From JBBTSQ01 sp039795895 (GTDB taxonomy: Bacteria; Patescibacteriota; Minisyncoccia; Phycocordibacterales; JBAYGS01), in the NCBI GenBank assembly GCA_039795895.1, contig JBDKKW010000017.1, positions 1 to 19,615 of the forward strand: a stretch of DNA of 19,615 nucleotides, in the 5' to 3' direction. The notes under the pieces were generated by a model. That model searched no databases, had not been told where the DNA came from, and saw only the letters and a list, made by a program, of their open reading frames with translations. The translations under genes were made by a program, and so were the position numbers. Shown piece by piece: positions 9,170 to 15,575 of this stretch. The first letter of the stretch is position 1; each line of letters begins with the position of its first letter.

Positions 9170-9175
9170 AGTATA
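9170..9175 (-). promoter_or_regulatory. candidate -10 box of adk
   Basis: TATACT on the minus strand lies exactly 6 nt before the adk ATG (9163), just after the terminator at 9208-9235. No good -35 box is seen at 16-18 nt. The spacing matches the two leaderless-type promoters at 4039 and 7773. Confidence 0.4.
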
Positions 9176-9207
9176 TAGTAAAACGTATAAAGTAGGAAGT
9201 ACGAACG

Positions 9208-9235
9208 AAAAGAGCGCCGTAATCGGCGCTCTTTT
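9208..9235. terminator. bidirectional terminator between secY and adk
   Basis: A perfect 12-bp stem (9208-9219 with 9224-9235, loop TAAT) contains GAGCGCCG. It has a T-run on the plus strand and TTTT on the minus strand. It ends the S14-to-SecY message, so adk-map must start anew. Confidence 0.85.
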
Positions 9236-9305
9236 TAATTTATTTTTCCCAAGAATTAACCGCGATTCTGGCAAAAATCGGGAAAATTAGATTAGATGCT
9301 CTTTT

Positions 9306-9472
9306 AGAATTTCTGAAATTGCCTTGGGTACGAGGTGTGAGTTCCTGGAGAATCTTCAAAATTGCCTTAGATGCGAGGCGCGAGCGAGGCTTGCGACCAA
9401 AATGTATGAGTTATACATTGCGGGAGCAAATGAGCGAAGCAACGACGCAGATGAGGTGATTTTGAAGATTCT
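9306..9472. repeat. hairpin-rich intergenic element abutting the secY stop codon
   Basis: The stretch has three related arms. Copies at 9306-9341 and 9349-9384 are imperfect direct repeats with a 43-nt period (both AGAAT...AAATTGCCTT...GAGG.G.GAG). An inverted copy at about 9452-9472 pairs with 9349-9369 (14 of the first 15 bases). Inside lies a perfect 7-bp hairpin (AATGTAT / ATACATT, 9401-9419) and GCGAG-type repeats. The right arm ends at 9472, inside the secY stop codon (9471-9473). The layout suggests a small non-autonomous mobile or REP-like element, or a structured 3' UTR. No protein is encoded. Confidence 0.6.
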
Positions 9473-10742
9473 AATACTCGCGCATTGAGACCTGTGCCTC
9501 TATCTTCTTCACCAAGTCGAGAACCACCGACACCACAATCAAGAGCGCTGTACCTCCAATCGAAAGCGCAGTAATACCAGTCGCTGCCTGCATCACAAGC
9601 GGAAGCACCGCAATCAAGCCGAGGAACACGGCACCAACAAGAGTAATTCGAGTCACAATCTTTGAGAGATGTTCAGCAGTCGATTGTCCTGGGCGAACAC
9701 CTGGAATAAATGCGCCATTCTTCTGAAGATTGGTTGCAATCGCCTCTGGCTCAAAAGTAACCGCGGTATAGAAGTAGGTAAAGACAAATACCAAGACGAA
9801 ATAGGCAATCGAGTGGAACCAGCTATTACTCAACAGTGTGAGTCCCTTCCCTGCGAGATCTGCGATAGTCGCGTTACTGACAGTACTCAAGAACTGGAAA
9901 ATCATCTGGGGAAAGAGGAGGATTGAAAGCGCAAAGATAATCGGGATTACTCCACCTTGATTGACGCGAAGTGGAAGATAGGTTGAGACACCACCGTACA
10001 CCTTCGCCCCTCGTACTCGTTTTGCATAGGTCACTGGCACTGCGCGTTCTGCCTCAGTGATAAGCACCACCGCAAAGATCACAAAGAGTGCAATCGCAAT
10101 AAACCCAATATAGAGCGGAATTTGTGATGGATCAAAAGTGTATGCGAGCTGGCCGATCTTGGTCGGAAGGTTTGCGACGATACCGCCGAAAATCAAAAGT
10201 GATAGACCATTTCCAATACCAAACTCAGTAATGATCTCACCGAGCCACATCAAGAAGAGTGAACCTGCGGTCACGATCAAGATGTTGAGTCCCATATCAA
10301 ATGCTGAGAGTGAGCCGAGTACTCCTTGTCGACTAAGCAATGTCAAAAAGCCAAATGCTTGCACGAGCGCGAGCGGTACCGTGAGTCGTCGAGAATACTG
10401 AGTGAATCGTGCACGACCTGCCTCCCCTTCTTCGTGATAGAGCGCCTTGAGTTTTGGCGACATCATCGTCAAGAGTTGCATAATGATTGAGCCGGTGATG
10501 TATGGACCAACACCAAGCATAACCACTGAGAGATTTGAAAGTCCGCCTCCAGAAAAGAGGTTGAGCAAGCCCAAGAATTGATTGTTTGAGAAAAACGCTT
10601 CGAGTTTGACGATATCAATACCTGGGATCGGAATCGTGGTAAGCAGTCGGAATACAATCAATGCACCAAAGGTAAAGAGAATCCGGCGAAAGATTGCTTT
10701 GTCAGAGAGCGCCAGTTTCAATTTTTCAAAAAATGACTGCAT
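9471..10742 (-). CDS. secY: preprotein translocase channel subunit SecY
   Basis: SecY forms the membrane channel for protein export and insertion. The 423 residues are typical, with ten predicted membrane segments. The N-terminal RLLTTIPIPGID, the plug region (LFSGGGLSNLSVVMLGVGPYI), the cytoplasmic loop with GEAGRARFTQYSRRL, the C5 loop RAVPVTYAKRVRG and the NLQKNGAFIPGVRPG loop are all visible. It follows L15 with 12 nt between. The C-terminus is short (ends SMREY) and its stop codon lies in the end of a repeat element, so the last residues may have been trimmed or replaced by that element. Confidence 0.97.
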   Translation of the reverse strand: MQSFFEKLKLALSDKAIFRRILFTFGALIVFRLLTTIPIPGIDIVKLEAFFSNNQFLGLLNLFSGGGLSNLSVVMLGVGPYITGSIIMQLLTMMSPKLKALYHEEGEAGRARFTQYSRRLTVPLALVQAFGFLTLLSRQGVLGSLSAFDMGLNILIVTAGSLFLMWLGEIITEFGIGNGLSLLIFGGIVANLPTKIGQLAYTFDPSQIPLYIGFIAIALFVIFAVVLITEAERAVPVTYAKRVRGAKVYGGVSTYLPLRVNQGGVIPIIFALSILLFPQMIFQFLSTVSNATIADLAGKGLTLLSNSWFHSIAYFVLVFVFTYFYTAVTFEPEAIATNLQKNGAFIPGVRPGQSTAEHLSKIVTRITLVGAVFLGLIAVLPLVMQAATGITALSIGGTALLIVVSVVLDLVKKIEAQVSMREY

Positions 10743-10754
10743 ATATGGTTTTGG

Positions 10755-11198
10755 TTAGGCGGTAATAGTCCCTCCTGCTTTTTCGACAAGTGTCTTTACT
10801 CCAGCTGAGAAGAGACATCCTGAGATCGTAAGCTTTTTGGTGAAATCCCCTGTCGCAAGAAGTTTTACTTTCGGAATCTTGCCCGCAAGAGTCTCAAGCA
10901 CTTTCTTTTCGATCAGTGTCTGCGGAGTCACTTTTTCTCCGTTAACAAACGCTTTTTCGATCATCTCAAGAGTAACGACGGTTGGCTTGGTTTCAATAGT
11001 AAGGTTACTATTTTTACCACGACCTCGCATCTTAGGAATACGCTTGATCATATCTCGGATTTCCGGATATTTCTTTCGTCCTGCACGAGCGTTTTGACCC
11101 TTGGTCCCTCGGCCAGAAGTCTTGCCACGCTTACTGCCACGCCCAACAAGCTTGGGGAATTTTCGGAGCGTCGCGCGTTGTACTTGGTGTAGTTGCAT
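10755..11198 (-). CDS. rplO: 50S ribosomal protein L15
   Basis: A 147-residue 23S rRNA-binding protein of the large subunit. The Gly/Arg/Lys-rich N-terminal part (GRGSKRGKTSGRGTKGQNAR) and the C-terminal beta domain with Gly-rich turns match L15. It comes directly after S5, with no L30 gene between, as is established for CPR bacteria. The 18-nt gap to S5 ends in TTACTATTATG, with no Shine-Dalgarno. Confidence 0.96.
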   Translation of the reverse strand: MQLHQVQRATLRKFPKLVGRGSKRGKTSGRGTKGQNARAGRKKYPEIRDMIKRIPKMRGRGKNSNLTIETKPTVVTLEMIEKAFVNGEKVTPQTLIEKKVLETLAGKIPKVKLLATGDFTKKLTISGCLFSAGVKTLVEKAGGTITA

Positions 11199-11216
11199 AA
11201 TAGTAATGTTAAAAAA

Positions 11217-11870
11217 TTATTTTACTCGAGTGACCATTGGAGCCAATTTCACGAGCTTCTTGATAGCCGCAAGCGCAGCACGAGCATTGTTCAAACGGTT
11301 CTTACTACCAGTTTGAATCTTTGCCACCACGTCTTTCATACCAGCAAGCTCGAGCACATTTCGTACTGAACTTCCTGCCACCATGCCTCGGCCAGGAGCC
11401 GGGGTAAGTGTCACCTCAGAACTGCAGAATTTCTCGTACACATCAAATGGAATTGATCCTGTCTTGGTGAGGGGCACTTTGATCATATTTTTCTTTGCGT
11501 TTCGAGTCGCTTTGTCGATAGCGATTGCAGTGTCCGCACCCTTTCCAAGGCCGATACCCACCAATCCCTTTCGATTACCCGCCACGAGCGCTACCGAGAA
11601 ACTAAATCGGCGACCGCCAGATGCCACACGAGTCACACGGCGGATGTCGATAATTTTCTGATCAAATTCAGGCTTTGCACGAGGAGCACTCGGTCGGCGA
11701 TTGCCACCACCTGTTCGTCCACCACGAGCACCACCAAAAGAGCCACGAGCTGGTGGCTTGCCGGCGAAACCTGTCGCAGGAGCCTTGCCTGCAACTGGCG
11801 CTACCGCGAGAGATGCATCACTCTGTGCCTCTTTGGTTGCAATATCTTTTTGTAGAGTATCTTTATCCAT
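11217..11870 (-). CDS. rpsE: 30S ribosomal protein S5 with long N-terminal extension
   Basis: S5 helps decoding accuracy and 30S assembly. The core begins at about residue 69 (FDQKIIDIRRVTRVASGGRR), with the double-stranded RNA-binding fold and then GRGMVAGSSVRNVLELAG. In front lies an extension of about 66 residues: an acidic start, an Ala/Val/Pro stretch, and a Gly/Arg-rich segment (about 42-65, RGSFGGARGGRTGGGNRR) resembling RGG-type RNA-binding tails. E. coli S5 has nothing comparable. L18 ends 5 nt before the S5 ATG. An internal start would remove the tail, but no Met lies between 1 and the core, so the tail is probably translated. Confidence 0.95.
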   Translation of the reverse strand: MDKDTLQKDIATKEAQSDASLAVAPVAGKAPATGFAGKPPARGSFGGARGGRTGGGNRRPSAPRAKPEFDQKIIDIRRVTRVASGGRRFSFSVALVAGNRKGLVGIGLGKGADTAIAIDKATRNAKKNMIKVPLTKTGSIPFDVYEKFCSSEVTLTPAPGRGMVAGSSVRNVLELAGMKDVVAKIQTGSKNRLNNARAALAAIKKLVKLAPMVTRVK

Positions 11871-11875
11871 AAATA

Positions 11876-12220
11876 TTAGAATGTTAGACCGCCCTCACGC
11901 GCACCATCAGCAATCGCCTTTACTTTGCCGGTGTAAATAAATCCTCCGCGATCAAAGACTACTTTAGTAATCTTCTTTGCGAGCGCAAGCTTGGCAATCT
12001 CAGCACCAATAGCCTTAGCTCCTGCAAGGGTATTTTTGCCTTCATTTGCAAGGGTTGAAGATGAGAGAAGAGTCTTCTGTGCATCATCATCAATGAGCTG
12101 AGCATAGAGATATCGATTTGATTTGAAAATCGACAAGCGAGGACAGTCAGCAGTACCCGAGAGTCGTGCTCGGATTTTTGCGTGTCGTCGATCGCGTTTA
12201 GTTACTTTAATGTTTTTCAT
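11876..12220 (-). CDS. rplR: 50S ribosomal protein L18
   Basis: Binds 5S rRNA and brings it into the 50S subunit together with L5. The 114-residue protein shows the RLSIFKSNRYLYAQLIDD strand and the C-terminal VVFDRGGFIYTGKVKAIADGAREGGL, both typical. The start context is AACACTACTATG. L6 ends 21 nt upstream and S5 begins 5 nt downstream. Confidence 0.96.
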   Translation of the reverse strand: MKNIKVTKRDRRHAKIRARLSGTADCPRLSIFKSNRYLYAQLIDDDAQKTLLSSSTLANEGKNTLAGAKAIGAEIAKLALAKKITKVVFDRGGFIYTGKVKAIADGAREGGLTF

Positions 12221-12241
12221 AGTAGTGTTGTTAGATGCGAA

Positions 12242-12775
12242 TTAGACAGATTTCTTACCCTCCTTTCGGCGGATAACTTCGCCCTCGTAACGCATACCCT
12301 TGCCCTTATATGGTTCTGGCTTCTTTTGAGAACGAGTAGTTGCGGCAAATGAACCAACCGCTTCTTTATCAATACCTGAGACAGTGATGAGGTTCTTCTC
12401 AGCAGTTACTTTCACACCCTTTGGAATAGTGAGCTTTACTGGATGTGAGAAACCAAGTGCCAAGTGTAGATCCTGACCTTTAACTTCAGACTTAAATCCG
12501 ATTCCTTCAAGAATCACCTTCTTGACATAGGCTTCAGTGACGCCTGCCACCATGTTGGTGATGTGTGATGCGTAAGTACCCCAGAGTGCATTGGTCTCAA
12601 GACTCTTTCGGCGAGGGGTGAGGGTAATAGTCTTGTCAGCAATAACAATCTCAATATCATTTTTGAATTCGCGAGAGATCTCGCCAAGTGGACCCTTGAT
12701 GGTGAGCACTCGGTCAGTCAATACGGCGGTGACTTTCTCCGGCATAACAATAGGTTGTTTTCCAATTCGTGACAT
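12242..12775 (-). CDS. rplF: 50S ribosomal protein L6
   Basis: A 177-residue large-subunit protein near the factor-binding site, made of two related alpha/beta domains. The N-terminal MSRIGKQPI and the C-terminal PYKGKGMRYEGEVIRRKEGK are the family signatures. The 10-nt gap after the S8 stop is TACTACTTTT, so the S8 stop plus gap reads TAATACTACTTTTATG. There is no Shine-Dalgarno. Confidence 0.97.
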   Translation of the reverse strand: MSRIGKQPIVMPEKVTAVLTDRVLTIKGPLGEISREFKNDIEIVIADKTITLTPRRKSLETNALWGTYASHITNMVAGVTEAYVKKVILEGIGFKSEVKGQDLHLALGFSHPVKLTIPKGVKVTAEKNLITVSGIDKEAVGSFAATTRSQKKPEPYKGKGMRYEGEVIRRKEGKKSV

Positions 12776-12785
12776 AAAAGTAGTA

Positions 12786-13178
12786 TTACCAGATTTTAAA
12801 TAAAAGTTCCCCGCCGACCTTTGCCTGCTTTGCCTCCTTGTCGGTCAAAATACCTTTTGGAGTCGAGAGCACAAACATACCAAAGCCGTTTTTGAATGGC
12901 TTGATATCAGCGACACCTCGGTAGATGCGTCGAGATGGCTTTGAGATGCGTTCTACGCCGTTGACGCGAGGCAAGGTACCTTCGTACACAAGCGCAAGCT
13001 CAAGTAATTTTGCTACTTTCTTCTTTCGCTTTGAAATCGCGCCAACAAAACCAGCTTTCTCAAGTGTCTTTGCGATTGCCTCCTTCACATTTGAGTGTGG
13101 CAAAACCACAGTTGCGTGTCCGGCACTGTACGCGTTTTTTATCTTAACCAAAAAATCTGAAATAGGATCGGTGCTCAT
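12786..13178 (-). CDS. rpsH: 30S ribosomal protein S8
   Basis: A primary 16S rRNA binder. In E. coli it also represses the spc operon by binding the message near the L5 start. The 130-residue protein begins DPISDFLVKIKNA and shows ISKPSRRIYRG and VLSTPKGILTDKEA, with GGELLFKIW at the C-terminus. Here L5 is in a separate transcription unit upstream, so if S8 autoregulation exists its target could be the long S14 leader at 13378-13545 (inference). The start context is TTTATACTATTATG. Confidence 0.97.
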   Translation of the reverse strand: MSTDPISDFLVKIKNAYSAGHATVVLPHSNVKEAIAKTLEKAGFVGAISKRKKKVAKLLELALVYEGTLPRVNGVERISKPSRRIYRGVADIKPFKNGFGMFVLSTPKGILTDKEAKQAKVGGELLFKIW

Positions 13179-13191
13179 AATAGTATAAAGA

Positions 13192-13377
13192 TTACCAAGA
13201 AGACTTACGGATACCTGGAATTACGCCTTCATTGGCGAATTCACGGAAACAGATACGGCAGAGATCGAAATCTCGCATGTAACCATTTTTTCGACCGCAT
13301 CGAAAACAGCGACGCACAATGCGTGAGCTGAATTTCGGCTTTTTGAGAGATCGTGCGACGACAGATGTTTTTGCCAT
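13192..13377 (-). CDS. rpsN: 30S ribosomal protein S14, zinc-binding type
   Basis: The short S14 form (61 residues) with two CxxC pairs, Cys24/Cys27 and Cys40/Cys43, that hold zinc. It sits in the 30S head. It is the first gene of the second ribosomal transcription unit: L5, its normal upstream neighbour, ends about 2.2 kb away and has a terminator. A promoter at 13551-13578 and a leader of about 165 nt precede it. No Shine-Dalgarno or ACTACT motif is seen before its ATG, unlike most genes of the cluster. Confidence 0.96.
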   Translation of the reverse strand: MAKTSVVARSLKKPKFSSRIVRRCFRCGRKNGYMRDFDLCRICFREFANEGVIPGIRKSSW

Positions 13378-13544
13378 ACGGACAAACGTGTTCGTTAATT
13401 AATAGAGACTAATTAGGCTTTTGTGGAAGGAAAATGCACTGGGCAAGTGCCCAATACGTGGTGTTTTTGACTTTTGAGTGTCTCACACCAGATTCCCCTC
13501 TACAAGTCACTAATTTTCAAATAAAATGGAGCTCTAAAGCTCGT
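13378..13544 (-). promoter_or_regulatory. long leader of the S14-to-SecY transcript, possible control region
   Basis: Between the promoter at 13551-13578 and the S14 ATG lie about 165 nt with several inverted repeats: GAGCT/AGCTC (about 13529-13542), TGGTGT/ACACCA (about 13459-13490) and the palindrome GGGCACTTGCCC (13441-13452). A 25-codon frame (GTG 13486 to TAG 13409) has a GAGGGG 8 nt upstream and could encode a leader peptide. All other leaders here are short, so autoregulation by a ribosomal protein such as S8 is plausible but unproven. Confidence 0.4.
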
Positions 13545-13550
13545 GGAAAC

Positions 13551-13578
13551 AGTCTAGCAAACAGGACGGAAAAGTCAA
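13551..13578 (-). promoter_or_regulatory. promoter of the S14-to-SecY ribosomal unit
   Basis: The minus strand reads TTGACT (13573-13578), a 16-nt spacer and TAGACT (13551-13556). The flanks and spacer (CTTGACTT, TCCTGT, TTGCTAG) closely match the promoter before S19 at 19319-19346, which supports both. It lies just downstream of the terminator of the 52-residue gene. Confidence 0.7.
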
Positions 13579-13620
13579 GAGAAACAGATCCTTTGACGCC
13601 AAAAGCCAAACGATTAAGAA

Positions 13621-13646
13621 AAAGACTGCACTTTTGTGCAGTCTTT
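13621..13646 (-). terminator. terminator of the 52-residue gene
   Basis: A perfect 11-bp stem (AAAGACTGCAC with its complement, 13621-13631 and 13636-13646, loop of 4) is followed on the minus strand by TTTTTCTT. It lies 20 nt after the stop of the small gene at 13667. Confidence 0.85.
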
Positions 13647-13666
13647 GAAAGAAACCTTAGGCGAAC

Positions 13667-13825
13667 CTACAGCAGATTGATTGCTCTAAGCACCATAAAG
13701 AGTTTCACCCTCCGGATTTCCTCTTCGGTGTAAACACGGTCTTTGGCCGGCTTTCCATCTTTCCGAGCCCCCGAAACGGTAGATTCTTGAGGGTTTTTAA
13801 TCACCTCATCTTTGTCAGCAGTCAT
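13667..13825 (-). CDS. small hypothetical protein, 52 residues
   Basis: ATG at 13825 to TAG at 13667. The product begins MTADKDEVIKNPQES, has a Lys/Arg/Gly middle (RKDGKPAKDR, 21-30) and ends in a predicted amphipathic helix (TEEEIRRVKLFMVLRAIN). I recognise no family. Reasons to call it real: a good promoter (13871-13898), this as the only start in frame (an in-frame TGA lies at 13832-13834), a weak GTGAG at 6-7 nt, charged residues followed by a helix, and a strong terminator 20 nt after the stop. It would be a self-contained transcription unit. A role in regulating neighbouring genes is possible, but nothing in the sequence shows it. Confidence 0.6.
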   Translation of the reverse strand: MTADKDEVIKNPQESTVSGARKDGKPAKDRVYTEEEIRRVKLFMVLRAINLL

Positions 13826-13870
13826 ATAGGCTCACTTTCTTTTTTGAACGTGTACTCGTATCCATGGATA

Positions 13871-13898
13871 AGTATACACAGACAAAGCCAGACCGCAA
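13871..13898 (-). promoter_or_regulatory. candidate promoter of the 52-residue gene
   Basis: The minus strand reads TTGCGG (13893-13898), a 16-nt spacer and TATACT (13871-13876). This predicts a leader of about 40 nt to the ATG at 13825. Confidence 0.5.
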
Positions 13899-13981
13899 AT
13901 CTATCCAAAATATTCAACGCCGACCGCCTGGCGATACACATGACAGAAAAAGTATAGGCAAAGTATAACAGAAGAAAAAGA

Positions 13982-14011
13982 AAAACCGCATCGTTCACAC
14001 AATGCGGTTTT
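13982..14011 (-). terminator. terminator of the receiver-like gene
   Basis: A 10-bp stem (AAAACCGCAT / ATGCGGTTTT, 13982-13991 and 14002-14011) with a 10-nt loop is followed on the minus strand by a long T-rich tail (TTTTTCTTTTTC). It starts 11 nt after the stop codon at 14023. Confidence 0.85.
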
Positions 14012-14022
14012 GAGACACAATT

Positions 14023-14589
14023 TCAGGGAATATTGGTGGGACGAATCCTCTCGAGCTCACCTTCCCGAAGAATACGCATCATTTCAGGAGAAGCTCCTGG
14101 TTGATCAGGAATTCCCTGCTCAGTTTGGTTCCAGAGACCACTAAATAAAAGTATATCCCCCATATCCTTAAGAAAAGGTAGGATGGAACCAGACTTCTGC
14201 ACATAGCTCGTGAGAAGATCCGAATGTTGAACAAACTCAATTGTAACATCATCGAGCACCGTGAAATAAATCCACGGTACCCGCTGAAATTCGGTCTTTT
14301 GCCGAAAATATTTCCAACAACGAGTCCCCGCTTTACGAAAAGTCCCCTCTCTTACTTCAGGAGGAACATCAGGCGTTGTTGGATTAGGATATTCCCAAGG
14401 CAACATCACCTCACACACAACCATTCGAGGAATACTGGCTGCCCTCGCCAGCTCATCGACACGCGTACGAAACGCGTACTCAGTATCAACGACCACGACC
14501 GTATATTGAGGAAAATGCCTCTCGATTGCACGTTTAATACTTTCGGCTTGTTGCGGATCATCTTCGACAAGAAGAATAAAGGGTTTCAT
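14023..14589 (-). CDS. stand-alone receiver-like protein with Glu at the phosphorylation site
   Basis: A CheY-like receiver fold. FILLVEDD holds the acidic pocket (Glu9, Asp10, Asp11); VPWIYFT places Thr110 and YVQKSG places Lys132 where receivers have their conserved Thr/Ser and Lys. The expected phospho-Asp in the third strand is Glu60 (VVCEVMLPW), a change that often mimics phosphorylation. An insertion of about 25 residues after strand 3 (65-90) and a tail of about 50 residues without a known output domain complete the 188 residues. It has a strong Shine-Dalgarno (AAAGGAAG, 4 nt before the ATG), its own terminator and a TGA stop, unlike the ribosomal genes around it. No histidine kinase is nearby. 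It is likely a phosphorylation-independent or pseudo-receiver that works by binding a partner. Confidence 0.75.
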   Translation of the reverse strand: MKPFILLVEDDPQQAESIKRAIERHFPQYTVVVVDTEYAFRTRVDELARAASIPRMVVCEVMLPWEYPNPTTPDVPPEVREGTFRKAGTRCWKYFRQKTEFQRVPWIYFTVLDDVTIEFVQHSDLLTSYVQKSGSILPFLKDMGDILLFSGLWNQTEQGIPDQPGASPEMMRILREGELERIRPTNIP

Positions 14590-14675
14590 CTGACTTCCTT
14601 TCTTAAAAAGAACGCTTACTTTCTAAACTATTGATATCACGCCCTATAAATAAAGACAAGTGTCAAAAGAAAAAA

Positions 14676-14696
14676 CGGAAAGGTGTTCCCTTTCCG
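14676..14696 (-). terminator. terminator of the exported HEXXH gene
   Basis: An 8-bp stem (CGGAAAGG / CCTTTCCG, 14676-14683 and 14689-14696) is followed on the minus strand by TTTTTTCTTTT. It lies about 40 nt after the stop at 14736. A TTGACA follows at once (about 14660-14665) and might be the -35 of the receiver-like gene, but no good -10 stands at the right distance. Confidence 0.8.
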
Positions 14697-14735
14697 CTTG
14701 CGAAAGCATATCCTGAGATGCACGATCCCATAGAT

Positions 14736-15464
14736 TTACTTGTAGAAGCCGTTGGTATACATGCTCCACAAAATACTGTTAGTTGTTCTTCCTCCATCCT
14801 TGTATGCCCGATACATAGCTGTATCAAGGGATGCTGGTAGTAAGATCAATCGATCAATTTTTTCGAGTGGTTCAAACAACTCACGACATGTGTACTCCCA
14901 ACACTCGCTTTCAAATTTTCTCAACTCCGGAACTGTTACAAGTCGGTAGAAATTTTGACGCTTAATATGGTAATACTCATGGAGGTATACAGTCAAAATC
15001 ATATTCTCAGCAAGGATTACTGTCTTTTCAGCCCCGTATATAGAATATGATGTCATCAACTTGTCTCGCACACGATCACAGTTGAAAACCACCGAGGGCT
15101 TACCCGATTGGGGATGAGTAAAAGGCATAGCGAGCCCTCCGATAGAAATCCCATTGATTCTGATTGCATTCCCCGCATACGAAGGGGAGACGGTGTCATC
15201 CCGACGAGCGGTTCGAAAGGCTTCACGAAGACTTATGACGGGAAAACCACTTTCGAGCTTTTTAAAAAGTGGCTCGAAGAAAGCCTTCTCCATTGACTGA
15301 TAATCTTCGGGGCTCAAGACTTCATTCACAAGCCAACCTGGCAGATTCGTACCTGATACATACTTACTGAAAAAGATATCATCCACCTTGATATTCAGTA
15401 TTGGCCGAGTATCAGCGCAGTAAACTGAGAAAACCAAGCAAAAATAAACAAGTATCGCCTTCAC
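14736..15464 (-). CDS. predicted exported HEXXH zinc-peptidase-like protein
   Basis: GTG start at 15464 with a near-perfect Shine-Dalgarno (AAGGAGG, 5 nt before it). Residues 1-17 (MKAILVYFCLVFSVYCA) form a signal peptide with a short basic start; Cys16 does not fit a standard lipobox. The mature part of about 225 residues has HEYYH at 162-166 in TVYLHEYYHIKRQ, the zinc and catalytic motif of many metallopeptidases. A Glu-rich segment about 25-30 residues on (ESECWEYTCREL) could give the third ligand, as in gluzincins. I cannot assign a family. If active it would cleave proteins or peptides at or outside the membrane. It has its own candidate promoter and terminator and sits directly after L5, where S14 is expected. 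Confidence 0.75.
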   Translation of the reverse strand: MKAILVYFCLVFSVYCADTRPILNIKVDDIFFSKYVSGTNLPGWLVNEVLSPEDYQSMEKAFFEPLFKKLESGFPVISLREAFRTARRDDTVSPSYAGNAIRINGISIGGLAMPFTHPQSGKPSVVFNCDRVRDKLMTSYSIYGAEKTVILAENMILTVYLHEYYHIKRQNFYRLVTVPELRKFESECWEYTCRELFEPLEKIDRLILLPASLDTAMYRAYKDGGRTTNSILWSMYTNGFYK

Positions 15465-15519
15465 TGAGACCTCCTTTTTGTTCCCATTTTAGGGATTTTA
15501 ATAGAACTACTCTTTATAT

Positions 15520-15547
15520 ATAATACCATAACACAAAATAAAAACAA
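15520..15547 (-). promoter_or_regulatory. candidate promoter of the exported HEXXH gene
   Basis: The minus strand reads TTGTTT (15542-15547), a 16-nt spacer and TATTAT (15520-15525). The -35 overlaps the stem of the L5 terminator, so the new unit begins exactly where the ribosomal one ends. The predicted leader is about 50 nt. Confidence 0.45.
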
Positions 15548-15570
15548 GGCTCTCGCAAGAACCTTGTTTT
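15541..15570 (-). terminator. terminator after L5, end of the first ribosomal unit
   Basis: A 9-bp stem (AAAACAAGG / CCTTGTTTT, 15541-15549 and 15562-15570), extended by 3 more pairs after a mismatch, is followed on the minus strand by TTTTTATTTT. It lies 5 nt after the L5 stop (15576). A strong terminator inside the S10-spc gene order is unusual. Confidence 0.88.
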
Positions 15571-15575
15571 TATTA

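Noticed and set aside
9164..9274. 37-residue N-terminal extension of adenylate kinase
   Set aside because: It would be read through the intrinsic terminator stem at 9208-9235 and across a -10 box, and the P-loop sits at the usual distance from the later ATG.
13434..13733. Plus-strand open frame of 99 codons
   Set aside because: It lies antisense to the S14 leader, a terminator and the 52-residue gene, and has no protein-like pattern.
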